A stretch of DNA of 64,000 bases from CAVQRC01 sp963715045 (GTDB lineage: Bacteria; Planctomycetota; Planctomycetia; Pirellulales; Lacipirellulaceae): contig CAVQRC010000017.1 of NCBI GenBank assembly GCA_963715045.1, positions 186,001 to 250,000 of the forward strand, read 5' to 3'. A model generated the notes under the pieces. It was not told the DNA's origin and did not search any database. It saw only the letters and a list, made by a program, of their open reading frames with translations. How positions within the stretch are numbered: the stretch's first letter is position 1; each line of letters begins with the position of its first letter. Positions 63,037 through 64,000 of this stretch are shown here, piece after piece. Position numbers and translations under genes: made by a program.

Positions 63037-64000
63037 ATGCTCAGCCGCGTAGCGGAGTCGGTCTACTGGATGAGCCGCTACGTCGAGCGTGCCGAAAACG
63101 TCGCCCGCTTTATCGACGTCAATTACAACCTCACGATTGGCGAAGGGGACGCAATTGCCCAGCAATGGGCACCGCTGGTCAATACGACGGGCGATCATGA
63201 GCTGTTCGAGGAACTCTACGGCGAAGCCAGTCGTGAGAACGTCCTGCAGTTCCTCACCTCGGACGAACGCAACCCGAACTCGATTCGCTCTTGCCTGTCC
63301 GCCGCGCGTGAGAATGCCCGCAGCGTGCGGGAGACGATTACGGCCCCGATGTGGGAACAGATCAACAAGTTCTATCTGATGGTTCGCGGTGCGGCCCGCG
63401 ATGAACAGCCGCTGCGGCAGCCGCACGATTTCTGCGACGCGGTCAAGCTGGCCAGCCACTCGCTGCTGGGACTCACCTACGCCACGATGTCGCATGGCGA
63501 GGCGTGGCACTTTGCCCGCCTCGGCCGACTCATGGAGCGGGCCGACAAGACCTCCCGCATCGTCGATGTGCAGTACTACCTGCTCCTCCCGACCGCCGCG
63601 GACGTGGGGTCGTCTCTCGACGTCGTGCGGTGGTCGGCCTTGCTTCGCTCGGCCAGCGCCCTGGCCATGTATCGCCGCGAGCATGGGCGGATCACACCCG
63701 GCCACGTCGCCGAGTTTCTCCTTCTCGATCGCGATTTTCCCCGCTCGGTCCGCTTCTGCCTGATGCGGGCCCAGGACTCGCTGGGCGAGATCACGGGCAG
63801 CCGGGCCGGCACGTTCAGTTGCCGCTCGGAGCAGATCGTCGGCCGACTCCGGGGTGAGCTAGACTATACGAGCATCGACGACGTGATTCAGCAAGGCATG
63901 CATGAGTACATCGACGCGTTCCAGACCCAATTGAATGAACTCGGCAACGCCGTTCACGAAGACTTCTTCACGTTGCGTCAGACTCCTCCTGCGGCGATTC
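63037..64000 (+). CDS. Alpha-E domain protein (DUF403), partial at right edge
   Basis: ATG 63037 has GGGAGGGAG eight bases upstream. The protein begins 'MLSRVAESVYWMSRYVERAE' and continues 'NVARFIDVNYNLTIGEGDA', 'NARSVRETITAPMWEQINKF', 'HFARLGRLMERADKTSRIVD', 'HGRITPGHVAEFLLLDRDFP', the all-helical alpha-E pattern. No stop is reached by 64000 (321 codons visible), near the usual length of the family. It lies 3 bp downstream of the permuted ATP-grasp gene, the standard gene pair of this predicted peptide-ligating system. Transglutaminase and peptidase partners may follow beyond the window. Confidence 0.92.
   Translation, partial: MLSRVAESVYWMSRYVERAENVARFIDVNYNLTIGEGDAIAQQWAPLVNTTGDHELFEELYGEASRENVLQFLTSDERNPNSIRSCLSAARENARSVRETITAPMWEQINKFYLMVRGAARDEQPLRQPHDFCDAVKLASHSLLGLTYATMSHGEAWHFARLGRLMERADKTSRIVDVQYYLLLPTAADVGSSLDVVRWSALLRSASALAMYRREHGRITPGHVAEFLLLDRDFPRSVRFCLMRAQDSLGEITGSRAGTFSCRSEQIVGRLRGELDYTSIDDVIQQGMHEYIDAFQTQLNELGNAVHEDFFTLRQTPPAAI

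Overview
The window looks like a planctomycete (phylum Planctomycetota) chromosome segment of high GC. This rests on the gene families: four DUF1559 pseudopilin-like proteins, six secreted sulfatases, a DUF1501 protein, two ECF sigma factor/Ser-Thr kinase loci, an LEPR-XLL/dockerin surface protein and several PEP-CTERM proteins with paired dockerin-like 'DGNDFL.WQ' repeats. I cannot place it below phylum level. Many otherwise recognisable genes are broken by one-base indels, most densely at 20.9-22.4 kb and 41-63 kb. Reading frame resumes cleanly on the other side, so I read most of them as assembly errors; a minority, next to mobile elements and duplications, look like real decay.

Layout. 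0-5 kb: three DUF1559 + small-lipoprotein pairs and a Dabb protein. 5-15.5 kb: amidohydrolases, a DHH phosphoesterase, a methyltransferase, two PEP-CTERM proteins, a minor pseudopilin and a fourth DUF1559/lipoprotein pair. 15.5-19.1 kb: a complete ECF sigma / TPR-kinase pair. 19.4-23.4 kb: one very large, heavily frameshifted PEP-CTERM/dockerin protein. 23.6-34.1 kb: catabolic block with four sulfatases, a Rieske oxygenase of the glycine-betaine/carnitine type overlapping an FAD amine oxidase, and a DUF1501 protein. 34.3-35.6 kb: a secreted thioredoxin-like protein with an in-frame UGA in its redox motif and a stem-loop just downstream, a strong selenoprotein candidate. 35.7-40.8 kb: an EEP hydrolase, two tandem GT4 glycosyltransferases and a fifth sulfatase.

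40.8-59.9 kb is a rearranged accessory region: duplicated gene ends, a ~3.6-kb beta-helix surface protein, a DUF433/DUF5615 toxin-antitoxin-like pair, an SGNH hydrolase, a broken second sigma/kinase locus and two copies of a ~737-bp element. That element has 11-bp terminal inverted repeats, makes 9-bp target duplications and interrupts two genes. Removing it, with one target copy, restores both reading frames. 59.9-64 kb: a sixth sulfatase, then a circularly permuted ATP-grasp protein followed by an alpha-E protein that runs off the end.

How it fits together: the sulfatases, amine oxygenase/oxidase pair and surface/adhesin proteins suggest use of sulfated polysaccharides and quaternary amines by a particle-attached cell. 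The intergenic space is filled with a recurrent palindromic family built on 'CACTCCGTG' and with heptamer/octamer tandem repeats. I saw no rRNA, tRNA, CRISPR array or recognisable transposase gene.
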